From: Rehmannia glutinosa | Taxonomy: Eukaryota > Streptophyta > Magnoliopsida > Lamiales > Orobanchaceae | Reading direction: 5' to 3' | Assembly (NCBI GenBank): GCA_016081115.2 | Contig: CM071926.1 | Coordinates: 9,499,971 to 9,563,970 of the forward strand | DNA: 64,000 bases | Part shown: one piece after another, positions 47,457 through 61,000 of the stretch | Position numbering within the stretch: position 1 is the first letter of the stretch | How the letters are laid out: the number at the start of each line of letters is the position of its first letter | Made by a program: the position numbers and the translations under genes | Notes under the pieces: model-generated | What the model was told of the DNA's origin: nothing | Database searches by the model: none | Seen by the model: the letters and a program-made list of their open reading frames with translations, nothing else

Positions 47457-48457
47457 AAAATGCAGATGTTAATAATTAGAGAAGATAAGAACTCGATGCT
47501 CAATGAGCATCTATATATACTAAGGTAGTCAATTCCTTCTTTTTGGCTGATTGGGTCGCCAATCTATCATCATCTCATGGTCAATATACTCCATTAACAG
47601 CTCAGTATTATCAGATAAGATATTGAAAGCATTAATTCACAAAAAATGCAGATTCTGTGAGATATATGTTAGTCCCAACAAGACAAGCTTTTGTGTATAT
47701 GTATGACATGTTTCTGGTTAAACTCCCTTGGATGGACCTACAGCCGAACACGTAAAAGTTGATTATAGTCATCATCTCAAACCAGTAGTTTATTATTTCA
47801 AAAATATTTTAATTCTTGTTCCCTACACCTCCATCTTTTTACTTTTTGGAGATTCTTTGGTCCTTAAAGCGTTGGAAGTTAATACTTAGGAATAATGGCA
47901 CAATTGCTCTACTCTCGGACTTTTTTCGGATATTTTTATGCTTCTGCGTCATTTTTTTGGATTTTTTTACTCATGCTTGTTTTTCTGCTGACATTTTGAC
48001 CTTGTTGTTCAATATTTTTGCGAAAATATTTTAAACATGTTTCAAATAATAAAAATTCAGTCAAATACAATTTTTGCTACTATAAAATAATCAATTTTAT
48101 ACTTGAAAACTTAGAAACAATAAAAGAATATACACACAAACAACTTATATTAAAATAAAATTCATTGAAAATAACACATGAATATAAAAAACACAATTTA
48201 ATTTTTAATCTAGTGCATTAAAAATATCGAAAACAACCAAGAAAGAACAAAACCACATTGAAAACTATATACAAACAACCCAAAAAACAACATAAACAAT
48301 GTAGAAAATAACACATATGTAATTTTGAAAGATAATTGTGTTTTTTCCTGTAATTAAGCTAAACCGCATGTGTAGTTTTTGTAATTAACCTTTAAAGATA
48401 AAAAAAAGGAAATTATTATTGTGTGTTTTACAAGACTTCACAGGAAAAACCGAAGGC
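47457..48457. other. AT-rich intergenic DNA
   Basis: No gene or mobile element is recognised in this kilobase between the Tat element flank and the fold-back element. Confidence 0.45.
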
Positions 48458-48771
48458 AAAATTACATTTTTCGTCCCTTAATTTGGCCGAAATATACTCT
48501 TAGTCCTATATGATTCAAGGGTGACGTCTAACAGCCACTATCTTTCTAAAAATTGCACATTTGGTCCTATTTCTCAATTTTGAGCATATCTTGTCCATCT
48601 CAATATTTGGTTTGCCACCTCAGCATTCAGGAACAAGATATCCCCAAAATTGACAAATAGGACCAAAGTACACTTTTAGAAAGTTAGTGGTTGCCAAACG
48701 TCACCCTTGAAATATAAATGACTAAAAGTATATCTTGGCCAACTTAAAGGATGAAAAATGCCAAAACTGTG
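48458..48771. mobile_element. Near-palindromic fold-back MITE 3' of the lipoxygenase
   Basis: Almost the whole 314 bp pairs with itself. AATTACATTTTTCGTCCCTT on the left matches the inverse of the right end, which reads gcatttttcatcctttaag. Inner blocks such as ttcaagggtgacgt, ctttctaaaa and ttggtcctatt also appear in both halves in inverted order. A transcript across it would form a long hairpin. Confidence 0.85.
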
Positions 48772-49034
48772 GCTCAAGCAATGTGAAAATTTATCACGCA
48801 GCAATGTGAAAATTTATGTGACAGAGGTAGATAGTTCATAAATCAACTTAAAATAGAGTCTAAAACATTATTACACACTTTGTGACAAATTGTAAACTTT
48901 ATTGTATAAAATTTATCCTAGAAAGAGTAAAAATGTGCAATAGCACTAAATCTGATATAGTCTTCATGTCTTTGCTTGTCCCGAGAAAAATAAATATGTA
49001 TGAGTTCCATATGTGAGAAAGACATAGGAAAGCT

Positions 49035-52000
49035 TCAAATAGACACACTGTTAGGAATTCCCTTGCCAGTTAGCCCATCTTCGCTTGTAGGATACATCAA
49101 TGTGTATGGAATATTAACAGGACCAACTCTGTTTTTCCATTTCTCATCATTATTCATCTCTATGATTCTTTCCTCTATTTCACCCAACTTCTTACCAAGT
49201 TTATCAAAAGCCTCAAGTGTCTGCACATCTGTAGTCCATTCAGGGGTGTCCCTCTTTCCGAGGTATATCTCATCCGACGAGTGTCTCGACAAGAGCTCAA
49301 TCAGGGCTATCCCGATCAACGTCTGCAGCCGAGCAGTGATAGTTCTCAAGAAAACCTTATCAGGGTTGATTTTGAGCTCATCATACTCTGAACTGCCCGG
49401 CTCAGGCATGAATTGTCGGCTCACGGTAGGACGGTTAGGCATGTAGCCGCCATAAGGGTACTGCCCGAAATTCACTGCTGCATGTAAGGCAGATGCCACC
49501 CATATGATGATGGTGCATGAGTCTATCAGCTCTTTTCGGGTCTGCATTTTGGGCCACCAAGGCTCGTTTTTCTTGTCCCCGTGTCCCTTTTCACGGAGAT
49601 CGTTCCACCACGACTGTAGCTCTGTGTCGGCCTGGACTTTTTCGTCTGACGTATAGTAGAAGTTGCAGTAATCCTCTACCCATGTTTTTATGGCTGACCA
49701 AATCTCTAGTCCATCCACGGCATATGGGTAATCTTCGATTAGTAACCGGAGGCCGTGTGGTGAATTTGAGTCCTCTACTGCCATTCCTCTGGAGACAATG
49801 AAAGTCACCATGTCATATATTAGTCACATGAAGAGTTGAAGCCACTAAAATTTGGATCTTATCTCCTATCACATACTAGATCATGCATACATCATTCATC
49901 CAAGATTTTAAAATGATAGTTAGCCTATGGGAGTGTTTGCAAAATCTCTTGCGAATCAGAAGTAGGATAGTGTTTGAAAATAGAATCAGAAGTTGAGAAT
50001 CACAAATTAGTGTTTGGTGAAGAAGTTGGAAAATTGCTTGCTTGTTTATAAAAGTCAAATCAGAAGCAGAAACAGAAATCTAAAGCACCCATTTCCCTGC
50101 TATTAGATTCTGGTTAAATAAAGTAGAAGTTGACATTCGCAAACACTACAAAGTGATTTTTGTGAATGATAAAGGGGTTAGGCTTATTTTTACCTCTTCA
50201 CTAGATCAACTGGAAGTGCTTGATCAGGGAAAGCCCAGTTCTTATAAATTACAGAAGATAGCTCCAAGGAGTACTTTCCTGGAAAAACTGTAGCCTCCAG
50301 CAGTCCGCCACCATTAATTAAGATTTGTCGTGCAATAGCATTTATGTTCATCGTTTCACGAAAATGTGGATGCAAAAGCTTGTAAATCGGGTGCATCACA
50401 CTTAGTTGCCTATTTGTTGCAATCACAAATGGCTCGATTACAGCATGTGTATTTAACCTGTAACAAAACCCATTAAATAACAAAGAATGAATGGAAAAAA
50501 TTGTGTTTATGAATTTTTTTTTATCCTTTTGTACCAGTGGCTGATGAGCTGATGAATGCCGGCGTCATTCACAACCATATAGGCTTTGGCTAATTGCCAA
50601 ATAGAACCTTCAATGCCGTCTTCAGCTGGAGTGTATACTTTACTGACAGCGCCAAATTGATCTCCATCAGGATGTGGTAGGCTTAGTTCGATTGCTAAGG
50701 GCTTCAAACGTCCATCGTTTTGCAAGAAAAGCAGAGTCCTTGAAGCATAAGTTTTCGTCGTGGTTGCGTTGATTCTCCTTAGATAAGGCATGAGTGAGTC
50801 ATGATGGTTCAGTATGAATATTCGGTTGTTCTTTATTGCCTGAGGATGAAATTATTCATAGTTTACATGTGGAACTTTTGTTCAATATAGATCAATTAAA
50901 CCATTGAGAAACAGACTAGTTCAAATTAAGTACCTCATCGATTGTGAGTCCATCTAATCGATTCTTTATATGATTCGATGTTATCGTGCTAGTTTGATCG
51001 CCATAGACTTTTGGGTCCAGATTGCTTCTTGGAGGAAACTCCTACAAGTTTAAAAATTCAGTAGAAGTTAAGACTTCACATAAACTAAGGCTTACAATTT
51101 AGGGAGATTACAAGAGACCCCCTGAGGTTTGGGCTAATTACAAAAAGATCTACAAATGTTTCAAAACTACGAAAAACTAGCTCTCTCAGGTTTGATTCTT
51201 TTTTAAAGTTAATGAGGTAACTGTAATATATCTATAAATATTATGAAGTTTTTTGAAATATATTTGTTTACGAAGAGGGAAAATGTAGAAAGATTTTTCT
51301 GCAATTTTCTCAAACCTCTTGAGTTTTTTTTTTTTTTTTGAAACTAGCCGAAACCTCAGGTTTTTTCAGTTATCCCTACAATTTATACTGAAAGAGAATT
51401 CGTAGGATTTTAGATACCTGTAGGCGACTAATTATAACAGGGTTCACTCCAGCTAGCATCTCTCTTGTGAATTCTTCATCAGTCCTCCATGTAGATTTAT
51501 CCTCTGTTACAACAATTAATGTCCATGTGTCATATACATGTATATGATGAATAACGTTTCTCTCTGTGTGTGAAGTAGAGTAGGGGTGGCCACGGTTCGG
51601 AACACTGTTCGGTTTCTCGAAAATGAGGAACCGAAATTGAAATCGAAACTGTCGCCTCACCCTTCCGATTCCAAATAGGAACCCGATTCCTCCACGACCG
51701 TAACCGATTTTTTCCTTTTGATAATTTTTAGTTTTTTTAAAAAAATAATTTATCAATTTCAATTAAGAAAAATTGAAAAAAAAATGATTTGAATTTCATA
51801 TTCATAATAATATTAATTTTGGACTTTTTTCTTAAAAAAGATCAGACTTGTCATTGCAAAGACTCGAACTGGAGCCTCTTCGCTGAAGAGTAATACATAT
51901 ATATATATATATATTAAGTTTGGTCTTAATACTAATAATAATATTAATCTGCCTACGTAAGTATCCTCTTAGAACACAGAAGAATCAAAGTCTATATAGT

Positions 52001-55000
52001 TCACTCACATCATTTGGTTTAAGAATGTCACATGCGGTTGTGAATATAAAACTTAACATTTCTTCTAGTATATATTTATCCGAAAAAATAATTGCCAATT
52101 TTAACGGTGTTGACGAAATTAACCGGGCGTATGAATCGAACACAATATAGAAATTGGAAGAAAAACAAAAGATACGAGAATTTGGTATTACAACTTTGAA
52201 GGGAATACAACAAGTCTAAGGCGTGTTGGACACTTTCCTTAAAGTGTTATTTGCCCCCACTACTTGCTAACCGAGTATATGGCAAATTACTTCTAGGATA
52301 CAATAGACTAATGAAACAACCAAATAGCAAGTTTTTGGATTGTTTCTACAAGAATAAGAATGCTCAAAAGTTGAACACGTACAAACTAGCCTAACTCAAG
52401 TATTTATACACATTTAGACCAATCGTCGTTGATGCTTGATCGGGTACCAAAATGCAATTGAAGCCCTTCAGATTAGATTTGTCTCTTCGGAATAAAGGCC
52501 ACCGAAATCTTCACAAAATCGGTTATTTGGCTAAGCGGTGTGACTTATCAATTATTAGCCACAAATGAAGAGTTGCAACTTTCTAAACTAATTACACAAG
52601 TCTGCACATAGCTTATCATAAAGCAAAGCATTTTGTATAGCCACAATTGAAGAGTTGTAACTTTTCATTGCTTAGTTCATGCATGCACGTAGCATAATCA
52701 CAAGAATCAAGGCATTTTGATTGATCAATATATTACAAACTACAGACATATTGTATATATATGCATATACAAACTATATATATATATATATCAACATTCC
52801 CCCACTTAGTTTGTAATATAATTTTCAACTACTCATAGATATCATGCATAAGAAAAGTAACTTTCGTTTTAAACTTTTCTTTAGTGTAAATAATTCACAA
52901 ATCTAAATTAAGTAATTGGTGGCCAGGTTGCTTAAACCAACACTCAAAAATAGATTAGAAGTATTTCACACATGAACCATCAACTGCATTCTTTTATTCA
53001 CAAATACTTTTGGCACTATTACCGGCCATGTGCTCATCCTAGTTCATGATCATGCACAAAAGATCACCCAAAACTTTTGCTAGAAGCGGCACCACTTCTT
53101 ATGATCATATAGGTGGTATTTACTTCAAGTTTTATTTAATTGAACATAAATAAAACACTATGAAATAATTCCATTAAGAATTAACTATCAACCTGCTCAC
53201 TTAAGAGTAACAAAATATGCACCTTATACTTGGAATGGTATACACTTAATTAGGTGCTCACAATCACTTAGTAACTTGTTTTTACCCTTTAAACCTTTCA
53301 ATCTAGGGGTAGTACTAGAAGAAGGTTGGGTTACCATCACTAGTGATTTTAGATCAAGGGTTTTAATCCCATTCCTGATGTTGTCGAGTTCACCAAATCC
53401 CTAGCTAAAGGTTTGGTCAACGGATCCGCCAAATTATTATAAGTTCTAACGAACACAATAGTGACAACATCATTATTAAGCATTTCTCTAATAAATGCGT
53501 GCCTTAGGCTTATATGTCTAGATTTACCATTGTACACTTTATTCAATGCTCTAGACATAGTAGCCTCACTATCACAATATAAAGTTGTTGGTGGCATTGG
53601 GCGAGGCCACGATCTATATCAAGCAACAAATCTCTAAGCCATTCTCGCCTCCTTACAAGTCAAGATAGAGCAATAAATTCGACTTCCATGGTGGAGTGCG
53701 TAATTCTCGTTTGTTTCTTTGAAGCCCAAGAGACTAAACCACCACCAAGCATAAACACCCAACCACTAGTAGGTTTTTGATCACTTATGCTAGTAATCCA
53801 ACTAGCATCAGAATAACCTTCTAGTACATTTGGAAAGTTATTATAGTAGAGTCCTAAATCTTTAGTCCTTTTAAGATATCCAAGAACTCTTGTCACAGCT
53901 TTCCAATGATCCCTACCAGGATTTTTAGAATATCTGGCAAGTCTACAAACAGAATATGAAATATCCGGCCTTGTGCAACTCATTGCATACATCAAACTTC
54001 CAATTACACTAGCATACTCAAGCTGAGCTATTGGATTGCCAGAATTTTCACATAACTTAAAGTTAGGATCAAAAGGAGTACTAACTTCTTTCACATTCAA
54101 ATGTTGATACTTCTTTAATATTTTATCAACATAATGTGCTTGTGAAAGAGCGAAACCCCCACTATGTTTCTTAACTTTAATACCTAAGATTGTATCAACT
54201 TCACCAAGATCTTTCATCTTGAACTTAGAATAAAGATACTTCTTAGTATCTACTACACCTTTTAAAGTAGTACTTATAATAAGCATGTCATCCACATAAA
54301 GGCAAATAATCACACCATACTCTTCATTGAATTTAGAATAAATACACTTATCAACGATTATTATACCTAAATCCACTTGAGAGTAATACAGATTCAAATT
54401 TTTCATGCCACTGTTTAGGAGCTTGTTTTAGTCCATACAAAGACTTAACTAGCTTACAAACTTTATGTTCATTACCAGGTAGCACAAAGCCTTCTGGTTG
54501 TTCCATGTACACCTCCTCATCTAAATTACCATTTAGAAAGACTGTTTTAACATCCATTTGATGTACATGCATATTATATATAGAAGCTAAAGCAAGAAGT
54601 ACTCTAACTGAGGTAATCCTAGCAACCGGCGCATAAGTGTCAAAGTAATCGACTCCTTCTTTTTGTTTAAATCCCTTAGCTACTAGTCTTGCTTTATAAG
54701 TTAGAATGGTTCCATCTGTGGCGTACTTCCTACGAAATACCCATTTACAACCTATTGGTTTTGAACCTTGAGGTAAATCAACTAGAATCCAAGTATTGTT
54801 AGACAATATTGAATCCATTTCATCATTTACCGCTTCTTTCCAAAATGCAGCATCTCTAGACTTTATAGCCTCACTAAATGTTTTAGGATCATCCTCTACA
54901 CTAAATAAAACTGGTGTTTTATTAAGTAGAGAGTTTCTATTACCTTCCACAAGGAAGACAATAGCTTGAGAGGATATAAAATCGGAAGAAAGTTCTTTTT

Positions 55001-58000
55001 CCTTCATTTGTCTTTGACTTCTCCTAGGTTCAATAGGAGTGTCAATTTCTTTTCTTTTAAGTTCACTAGAAGCTGCAATTTGAGATGAACTAGGCACTTG
55101 TGATGGATTCACATTCACCATTGAATCTTTGAAAAACTTATCCTCAAAGAACTCAACATCTCTTGATTCAACTATTACCTTAGAATCAAGATCTAGCAAT
55201 CTGTAAGCTTTAGAATTTTCAGCATAGCCAACAAAAACACTTTTAAGTGCCCTATGTCCCAACTTGGTTCTTTTATTATCTGGAACTCTATAATAGGCTA
55301 TACAACCCCAAACTTTAAAGTATGACAAGTTTGGTTTTCTACCTTTCCATAACTCATATGGGGACACTTTAGTCCTTAATGAAGGAATCCGATTATGAAC
55401 ATGACAGGCGGCCAACAAAGCTTCACCCCACAAATTGTTTGGCAAACCCGAACTTAAGAGCATGGAATTCACCATGTCTTGTAACGTTCTATTCTTTCTT
55501 TCACCAAACCATTTTGTTGTGGTGTATATGGAGCACTAGTTTGGTGTACAATACCATTATCTTCACATAATTTAGAAAAATCACCAGATAAGTATTCACC
55601 ACCTCTATCACTCCTTAAAGTTTTGATTTTTCTACTTAACTGATTTTCTACAAGAGACTTGTAAGCTTTGAACATACCAAATACTTCATCCTTAGATTTC
55701 ATCAAATAAACATGCACAAATCTAGAGCAATCATCAATGAAAGTAACAAAGTATTTATTTCCACCTCTTGTTAGAAAACCATTAAGTTCACACACGTCCG
55801 AATGCACAAGATCAAGCAATTGTGTGTTTCTTTCAACTTTAGGAAAAGGTAATCTTGTAATTTTTGCTTGAACACAAGTTTCACACTTCTTATTCACATA
55901 GTCATTATAGGAGATAAATCCATTTTTAGACATGTAATTCAAAACTCTATGACTAACATGTGCTAATCTACCATGCCACAAAGAATAAGAAGAATCAATC
56001 AAATAAAGAGAAACATTATTAACTTTATTGATACTTAGTTTAAATAAGTCCATTACAAGAATACCCCTTTCCAACAAATACACCATTCTTAGACAATATT
56101 ACATTATTAGACTCTAGAAAATGACCTTTAACCCCTTCTTATTAAGAATGTCCGCCGAGACAAGATTCTTCACAACATCCTAACATGAAGCACATTAGTG
56201 AGTACCATCTTCTTGCGGAGGTAAGGTCCAAATGAACATCTCCTCTACCAAGTACCTTGTCCCTCACACCATTTGCCATAACTACTTGTTGTCCATCCGA
56301 ATTTCATAATTCTTGAATTGTTCTTGTCATTGCAAACATGAATCGCAAAGATCGAATCATACCACCAATCCTTAGAAGAGGTTGGTGTAGCCAAGTGGAG
56401 TTCAATCAAAGTACAAGAGATAACATTGCTATAATTTCGTAGTATCTTCAACAAGATTAGCACTAGAAGCATTAGCATTATTAACTTTTTGCTTCTTGTT
56501 GATTTGCACTCGGCCTTATAATGGCCTTTCTTACCACAATTATAGCAAACTCTATTTTTCTTTTTCTTGTCTTCCGAATCAAAGATTTTCGAATTCTTTC
56601 TTTTATTCTTAAACTTCTTCTCATGAACCATATTCACCCTAGGATCACTCACAAATTCTTTCTTATGAAGAATCCTAGCACCTTCTTCAATTCTTAAATG
56701 TTTCAAAACACTAGATATGGTCAAAATTTCAGAAGTATGAAACAATTTCTTTTGATAATCATTCCAAGAAGAAGTAATTTAGCAATTATCGCACCTACTT
56801 GCATAGATTCTGAAATTTCCACCCCATAATCTTTAAGTTTTGAAACTATCACTTGCAAATTATGAATTTGATCCATGAGAGAAGAAGAATCATCAAGCTT
56901 GAATTCAAAATACTTTTTAATTAAAAACTTATCTGCTCCTTGCTTTTGTGATGCATATTCACGTTCAAGCGTTGCCCAAATTTCCCTCGGACTCTTCACA
57001 GCGGTGAATAAATCGTAAAGGGTGTCTGACAAGGTGTTGAGAATATGACCCCTACACATCACTTCATCCTCTTGACGCTTCTCCCTTTGTTTCTTCACTT
57101 CGTCAGATTCGTCGTCTTTTGGTGGAGGAATTTCTGGAAGATCCGGGTTGAGAACGTAGGCAACCTTTAGAGCAGTTAGGAAAAACATCAGTTTGTCTTT
57201 CCAACGGTTAAAGTTGGTGCCCGTGCCATCTAGGCGGTCCAACTTCACAAAGTCTTGATTCATCACTTTGATTGCAGATTCTTGAGTAGACTCCATGGAA
57301 ACTCGAATAACACTTTAAGATTGTTGACGAAATTAACCGGGCGTATGAATCGAACACAATATAGAAATTGGAAGAAAAACAAAAGATACGAGAATTTGGT
57401 ATTACAACTTTGAAGGGAATACAACAAGTCTAAGGCGTGTTGGACACTTTCCTTAAAGTGTTATTTGCCCCCACTACTTGCTAACCGAGTATATGGCAAA
57501 TTACTTCTAGGATACAATAGACTAATGAAACAACCAAATAGCAAGTTTTTGGATTGTTTCTACAAGAATAAGAATGCTCAAAAGTTGAACACGTACAAAC
57601 TAGCCTAACTCAAGTATTTATACACATTTAGACCAATCGTCGTTGATGCTTGATCGGGTACCAAAATGCAATTGAAGCCCTTCAGATTAGATTTGTCTCT
57701 TCGGAATAAAGGCCACCGAAATCTTCACAAAATCGGTTATTTGGCTAAGCGGTGTGACTTATCAATTATTAGCCACAAATGAAGAGTTGCAACTTTCTAA
57801 ACTAATTACACAAGTCTGCACATAGCTTATCATAAAGCAAAGCATTTTGTATAGCCACAATTGAAGAGTTGTAACTTTTCATTGCTTAGTTCATGCATGC
57901 ACGTAGCATAATCACAAGAATCAAGGCATTTTGATTGATCAATATATTACAAACTACAGACATATTGTATATATATGTATATACAAACTATATATATATA

Positions 58001-61000
58001 TCAACAAACGGCTAGGTTCATCGTCGTTTTTACGGTTTTTTACATCGAGAAACCGAAACCGGCCTACATAGTTCCAATTCCAATTTTGGAGTCGGGTTCT
58101 ATCAACAATTCCTAGAACCATTGACCACTGTTCCCATTTTGGAGCTGGCTTCTGGTCAACAATTTAGGTTCGGTTTCATTTGGCCACACCTAAAGCAGAG
58201 TAGCATAGAATGAAAATGAAGTTTAGATTACCTTGGATCACATTTGGCATTGGGAACTTAAAGAGTCCCTCACCATCAACAGGAAGAAGATCTTTGAGCA
58301 ACTCCAAAGGGATGTTATCATATACACTTTTGAGCAATGGGCCATCAGGCAGTTTGAATCCTCCCTCGTAGATTTCAAGTGCGTCCTCGAAGCTATCAAA
58401 CTCGTTGCTAATGCTGTCACATAGATCCTTAAACTCTGGGAGAAGGAACTGAAATATGGATTTAAGACCATAACCAAGAAAATCCGACAGCTTCAAGTGT
58501 CCGAATCGTTCGTCCCTTGGAACGTAGATGTTTAAACTCATAAGCACTGGAATCCTTGATTCGGAATTTGGATCTACCATTCACAAAATCAAAGCCATCA
58601 ACATATCATATATATGGGATAGTTACACAAAAACCCCTGAGGTTCGGGCTAATTACAAAAAAACCCAAGGTTTTTCGAAAATTGCAAAAGACCCCTTCTT
58701 AAACAAAAAAGACAATCAAACCTGGGTTTTCTTTTGTAATTTGGAACATCTTTGTTTTTTTTTTTAATTAGCCCAAACCTCAGGTTTTTTTCTTTTTTGT
58801 AATTAACCCTATATATATGGAATCGAGTAAAATATAAAATATGAGATAATTAAAAAAAGCCCCTAAAATTTGGGTTAAATACAAAAAAACGAAGAGATTT
58901 TTTAAAATCACAAAAAAGTCTTTGAGTTGAGTTTTGATTGTCTTAATTAGCCCCAACCTCAGGGGTGTTTTCTGTAATTAGCCTGAACCTCAGGGGTATT
59001 TTTGTAATTATCCCTAAAATAATTGAGAAAACGTAATTAACCTGTCTTAGTGGGAGGCCTGCCAGTTCTTCCCCTACGAGGATAAGGGTACTCTGAAGAT
59101 CCACCAAGGACTGGGCGAGCCAAATCCTGTCCATTGTCTGGATCTCCCAAGTCATTGTAATAAGCATAGTCATATACTCTGTCCCATTCCTGGAGTTGTC
59201 CATTTCCATCTCCTCTCAATATCATTAGCTCTTCTCTGTATGGTATAAGTGGAGCTGGAGTTTCATTCGGAAGATATGTCTGAAACAAAAAATGTGTATC
59301 ATTTATGCCATTCGAAAATCCAAACACTTGCCTTGAATAAAATCATCTTTCTTGTACTAGACAATTGAGAAACTCGAATGAATAATCAATGACTAAGTAA
59401 AATAAATTCATGCCCACCACAGCTTTCGAATCTGGTCTTTCAGTTTCTTTGAAATTTATCTCCTGCCCTTCAACTAGTATTCCCAACTTATTTAAAAAAA
59501 AATCAGGCCCGAATATAAGAAAGATCAAGGATAATTACTATAAACCCTCCAAACTTTTCTCATTTTTCTATTTTGTTACCAAACTTTTATTTGTTACAAA
59601 ATATCATCTAAACTATGTAGCTTTTTGTACTTTGCCTTCTACGGACAATCTTACCCCTAGAGTTGTGCTATTCTTAGAAAACGGGATAGTTCTTTACGAC
59701 CATATCAGACTCATATGCTTTTGTACAAAAAATTAATAACCACCTGAATCTATTAATTTCATCAATAAAACTAAGCTCTAATACCATTTTCTAGAATCAC
59801 AAAACAAAATAACCATAAGGGTTACATTTGCAAATTATAAGTTAAGTGTAACAATTCGCAAAGTTCAGGGGGTTAAATAAAACAATTCAAAGTTAGGTGG
59901 ACAAAGTAGAAAAACTCGCATAGTTGTGACGGCAAATTAAAATAACTTCTCAAGATATACTTACTCAGGGCAGACGTTGCATTATTTTGGCTAAATTGCA
60001 AAATGAGGATTCTAACTATACCCCAGTGGAATTCAAAGAAGGATACTAACTTTGCGGATTTTCATTTTAAAACAATAACTTTAAAATTTTAGCGAATTGA
60101 ACTCAAATTGCCCAAATTCGGGCTAACTACCACATTAACCTCAATATTGACAACGAATTGTCCAATTTAGGCCAATTGCTTATATGTGCAAAAAATAATT
60201 ACTTATGTGCAAAAAATTTCATTGTTTGATGCACAAACACCCAGTAGGACAGCATATATACACAAATATATTACGGGGACGAGTGTGGTGTACCTTATTG
60301 GTAAAGAAAACACGGTCTGTTTTGTATTTGTCAGTTGGATAAACCCAAGAGTTGCAGATAAAGTGGACAGGGCCATGTCCTGGGACATTTTCAAGCGTGA
60401 GTGTTTTGAGGTAAAATTCAGAGTGATGATAATTCTTGATGATAAATGCCCCTGGTACTCCAATCTCTTCTTCCCAATCAAAATTTACATTATATGACGT
60501 ATCCTCGGGTGGTGTTAGAGATGCAATTGTTGTGATCCACTTTTCCAAGTATGCTGCTTTCCCCACCTTCCCTTTCAACTTATTGTTTTCTGCAATGTTA
60601 TTGCCAAAATAAATACCTCAAACCATGATTCAAAATTACAATATTCTAAATTACTACTCATTTCTACATGCATGTTAAAGTTTTTATTAAATCAAATTTA
60701 AATTTTGTAATTGAACAGAGTTAACTGGCAATTTTACATCAGCTAGCTAACATTCATTTCACGTACTATACATCCACTAAATTATATTGCATATTGTATG
60801 CCCTCAATATTGTTTTTCCCCAAATTATACTCACAAATTAACAAGGGATCACCGAAAGTTTTTAAATTTACCGACAGAAATACTGTAGGTATTTATTTAC
60901 CAACAGTTTTAAATTATATAGGTAAATAAATACATACAATGATTTTACCTACAATGATTTATCTGTACTTTACAGTTAGTTATCTTAATACTTACCTACA

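Larger units (their letters stand above)
52103..58011 (-). mobile_element. Young Copia LTR retrotransposon nested in the hAT element
   Basis: The element is 52108-58006 (5,899 bp) with perfect 5-bp target duplications AACGG (52103-52107 and 58007-58011). Its sense strand is -, the same as the lipoxygenase. The LTRs are TGTTGACGAA..ATATCAACA. The polypurine tract AGTGGGGGAA precedes the 3' LTR at 52797-52806. Domain order is gag, protease, integrase, reverse transcriptase, RNase H, as in Ty1/Copia. The sequence after the 5' LTR is not the usual TGGTATCAGAG primer site. Despite nearly identical LTRs, the coding region carries several disabling changes. Confidence 0.95.
51573..58200. mobile_element. 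hAT-type element in lipoxygenase intron 4, split by a Copia element
   Basis: The ends are TAGGGGTGGCCA at 51581 and the inverse of TAGGTGTGGCCA ending at 58192. It is flanked by AAGTAGAG (51573-51580) and AAGCAGAG (58193-58200), an 8-bp duplication with one mismatch. Without the nested Copia the element is about 708 bp and has no transposase. Its inner arms also pair (accgaaattgaaatcg; inverse of the right side). Confidence 0.85.

Noticed and set aside
51843..51900. tRNA or SINE signature (box B-like GTTCGAGTC on the - strand)
   Set aside because: No box A at the right distance, no cloverleaf fold, and the sequence lies inside the hAT-type element.
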